Positions 61,954-64,000 of a DNA stretch of 64,000 nucleotides are shown piece by piece (position 1 is the stretch's first letter; every line of letters starts with the position of its first letter). The position numbers were made by a program, and so were the translations under genes. This DNA is from Lacrimispora algidixylanolytica (GTDB taxonomy: Bacteria; Bacillota; Clostridia; Lachnospirales; Lachnospiraceae). Under the pieces are notes generated by a model. That model saw only the letters and a program-made list of their open reading frames with translations, was not told the DNA's origin and made no database searches. The stretch lies in assembly GCF_003609635.1 (NCBI RefSeq), contig NZ_MCIA01000035.1:62001-126000 (forward strand), written 5' to 3'.

Positions 61954-63045
61954 ATGCACGGACAAAGAATGGCAGCCGCCTTGGCTGTTGTAATGGCAGC
62001 GACGGCAGTTACCCCCATGATATCCCAGGCTTCAACAAATTTTGACTTAAGAAAAAAGGTTGTGGGTATATCAGGAATCATGAATACCGGAAATTTAAAT
62101 ATGTCGGTGACGCGGGGGGAATTTGCCAGTATGCTTGTCAATGCTTCTTCCTACCGAAGCACCGTAAGCGGTACTAGCAATACTTCCGTGTTTGCAGATG
62201 TGCCAAGAGATAACGAATATGCATCTTCCATTCGGATTGCGGCAGAGCAGGGATTTATGAATGGATATCTGGGAGGTAATTTTAAACCAGAAGAATACAT
62301 AACACTCCAGGAAGCAGTGAAAGGGATTTTAGGACTTTTGGGTTATCAGAATACTGATTTTACAGGAGATCAGACAGGATCACGGCTCTCAAAATATCAT
62401 TTTCTTGAGTTGGATGAAAATCTCAACAAAGACGCTTTAGAACTTTTATCAAAAGAAGACTGCGTCAATTTATTTTATAATCTGTTAAAGACCGATACAA
62501 AAGCAGGTGCCATGTTTGGAAAGAGCCTTGACTGCGAACTAACAGCAGATGGGGAAATCAATCCATTTTCTATGGTTGATAACAGCATGAAGGGACCAAA
62601 GGTCGTGACCAGCAAAAGCCGACTTAGCTCTTATCTTCCCTTTAAACTTAGTGATGCCAATATATACCTGGATGGAGATCCCGTTAAAAATTCCAGTGAA
62701 GCAATTACCACTGCTTTTGAAAGTACAGATGGTATCTTGGTATATTATCATACCCTTTCAAAAACAGTATGGCTCTATACGGTAGGGAATGAAAATGAAA
62801 ATGGTCGTTCCGCAGCATTAGGAGAAATAACAAATGTAATCTATAATTCTACGGATTTAATGACGCCCAGTGCGATTATATTAGATGACGGTAATACGTA
62901 TACACTTACCAGTACAGAGATGCAGTTTGCATTTTCCTCCTATGGTGATTTAAGAGTGGGAGATTCGGTTAATCTTGTATATACTCTGTCCACGGATTCA
63001 GAAGGAAATGAGACCAGGACAGTTATTGACTATATTGAAGATTAG
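61954..63045 (+). CDS. Secreted SLH-domain protein
   Basis: The 363-residue protein has a signal peptide (1-28, cleavage near SQA-ST). At least one clear S-layer-homology repeat (FADVPRDNEYASSIRIAAEQ... GNFKPEEYITLQEAVKGIL) and a partial preceding one sit in the N-terminal half, which would tether it to wall polymer. The C-terminal beta-rich half is unassigned. ATG 61954 follows AAAGGAG; GTG 61921 lies before that site. It is the first gene of an operon with an efflux adaptor and is probably controlled by the divergent two-component system. Confidence 0.85.
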   Translation: MHGQRMAAALAVVMAATAVTPMISQASTNFDLRKKVVGISGIMNTGNLNMSVTRGEFASMLVNASSYRSTVSGTSNTSVFADVPRDNEYASSIRIAAEQGFMNGYLGGNFKPEEYITLQEAVKGILGLLGYQNTDFTGDQTGSRLSKYHFLELDENLNKDALELLSKEDCVNLFYNLLKTDTKAGAMFGKSLDCELTADGEINPFSMVDNSMKGPKVVTSKSRLSSYLPFKLSDANIYLDGDPVKNSSEAITTAFESTDGILVYYHTLSKTVWLYTVGNENENGRSAALGEITNVIYNSTDLMTPSAIILDDGNTYTLTSTEMQFAFSSYGDLRVGDSVNLVYTLSTDSEGNETRTVIDYIED

Positions 63046-63059
63046 CAGGAGAAAATAGA

Positions 63060-64000
63060 ATGAAAAAAATCAGTCAGAAATTGTTTCTGAAAAAACATAA
63101 GAAGCTCCTGATTATTCTCCCATTGGTCCTATTGGCAGTTGCAGGTATTGCTGGAGGATTAATCGCAAAAAAAAACAAAAGTGCCTCCGCAAAGGCTGGG
63201 AGCGTTCAGACTGCAACGGTAACCAAGAGTGATATTACGACTGAACTTTCTTCGTCAGGTAATATTTCCCCAAAAAACACCTATGACATCACATCTCTAA
63301 CAGAGGGTGAAGTCACTGCGGCAGAGTTTGAAGAAGGGGATATTGTAGAAAAGGGTCAGGTTCTTTACGCGATCGATACATCGTCCATGGAATCACAGAT
63401 CACATCTGCCAATAATTCCTTGGAACGGACTCAGGAGAGTTATCAGAATGCACTGAGTGACTATAATACAGCGTTGTCTGATTACAGCGGAAATACTTAT
63501 AAATCCACAGAAAGCGGTTACATAAAAACGTTGTCAGTTAAAGCTGGGGATAAGGTCAGCAGCAATATGGAACTTGCAGCCATTTATGATGATCAAACTA
63601 TGAAAATAAAGGTTCCCTTTCTTTCGGCAGAAGCAGCACAGATCGCTTCGGGAAATGGAGCAATCTTAACACTTACGGATACGGGAGAGCAGATAAATGG
63701 AGTGGTTTCCGCTGTCAGCAATATGGATGTAACACTGACTGGAGGACGGATTGTTCGTTATGTCACCATTGAGGTGGCAAACCCAGGCGGTCTTACAGCA
63801 GAAACCGCTGCAACCGCTTCCGTTTCCGATTTTGTAAGCAGCATGGAAGCTACTTTTGAGCCAAAGCTGGAAACAACCATGAAAGCGGATATTACAACAG
63901 CCGTTGAAATCCAAAATCTGCTTGTACACGAAGGTGACTATGTAACGAAGGGAACTCCGCTTTTTACAATGGAAAGCAAATCAGCTGAAAAACTATTGCG
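63060..64000 (+). CDS. Efflux transporter adaptor (HlyD/MacA-type membrane fusion protein), 3' truncated by window end
   Basis: ATG 63060 follows GCAGGAG by 8 nt, and the frame is open to the window edge (over 310 codons). The N-terminus has a basic tail and one transmembrane helix (about residues 15-38). A biotinyl-lipoyl-like barrel follows (ITSLTEGEVTAAEFEEGDIV, VEKGQVLYAID), then a short coiled coil and beta-barrel domain, then a second lipoyl-like half (LLVHEGDYVTKGTPLFTME). It should bridge the membrane and wall for an ABC exporter whose genes likely follow beyond the window. Confidence 0.85.
   Translation, partial: MKKISQKLFLKKHKKLLIILPLVLLAVAGIAGGLIAKKNKSASAKAGSVQTATVTKSDITTELSSSGNISPKNTYDITSLTEGEVTAAEFEEGDIVEKGQVLYAIDTSSMESQITSANNSLERTQESYQNALSDYNTALSDYSGNTYKSTESGYIKTLSVKAGDKVSSNMELAAIYDDQTMKIKVPFLSAEAAQIASGNGAILTLTDTGEQINGVVSAVSNMDVTLTGGRIVRYVTIEVANPGGLTAETAATASVSDFVSSMEATFEPKLETTMKADITTAVEIQNLLVHEGDYVTKGTPLFTMESKSAEKLL

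Overview
The window looks like a chromosomal segment of a spore-forming, AT-rich clostridium of the family Lachnospiraceae, close to the Lacrimispora / Clostridium saccharolyticum-sphenoides group. This placement is inferred from gene content: a SpoIID-like and a Csp-like protease gene, ytaF, sigK, split purine-synthesis enzymes, and ZTP and THF riboswitches. No replication origin, rRNA, tRNA or CRISPR array was seen.

Layout. 1-4.8 kb: branched-chain amino acid genes (ilvN, ilvC, a LysR regulator divergent from leuC-leuD). 4.8-11 kb: ybaK, a SleB-type wall hydrolase, yhcH, an intracellular-type pectinesterase divergent from pckA, a HAD phosphatase and an HPr-like protein lacking the catalytic histidine, followed by a probable 6S RNA. 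11.4-24 kb: SpoIID-like and subtilase proteins, an AraC regulator, then the housekeeping run dgt-dnaG-rpoD-trmK-nif3-nucleoside kinase and RNase P RNA. 24-30 kb: a LacI-regulated sugar ABC transporter with a GH43 glycosidase; the regulator gene and the transporter operon carry the same palindromic operator inside their promoter spacers. 30-39 kb: exonuclease, acetyltransferase, pyrB-pyrI, a MacB-like ABC exporter module, and a ZTP riboswitch in front of separate IMP cyclohydrolase and AICAR transformylase genes.

39.2-52.5 kb is the most unusual region. The mother-cell sporulation sigma factor gene sigK is broken into three pieces. The first break is at the classical skin site (codons for E-N-E-I-L, AATGA core). 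It holds a 4.2-kb element carrying an alpha-galactosidase, a cytochrome-b5-like protein and one large serine recombinase. The second break lies inside the recognition helix of region 4.2 (after G-I-S-R-S-Y). It holds an 8.4-kb element carrying a polysaccharide deacetylase, a beta-propeller protein, a small DUF6870-like protein and three tandem large serine recombinases. The missing C-terminal 21 codons of sigK lie immediately beyond it. Joining the three pieces gives a complete, in-frame sigma-K of about 210 residues, so functional sigma-K would require two separate DNA excisions.

52.5-64 kb: lepB, ytaF, a FliB-like methylase, a DUF2752 protein, lrgAB, a THF riboswitch controlling a folate ECF transporter, an Mrp-type Fe-S carrier and a small alarmone synthetase. 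A two-component system follows, whose likely 11-bp-spaced binding repeats sit both by its own gene and in front of an SLH-domain protein plus efflux adaptor operon that runs off the window end.
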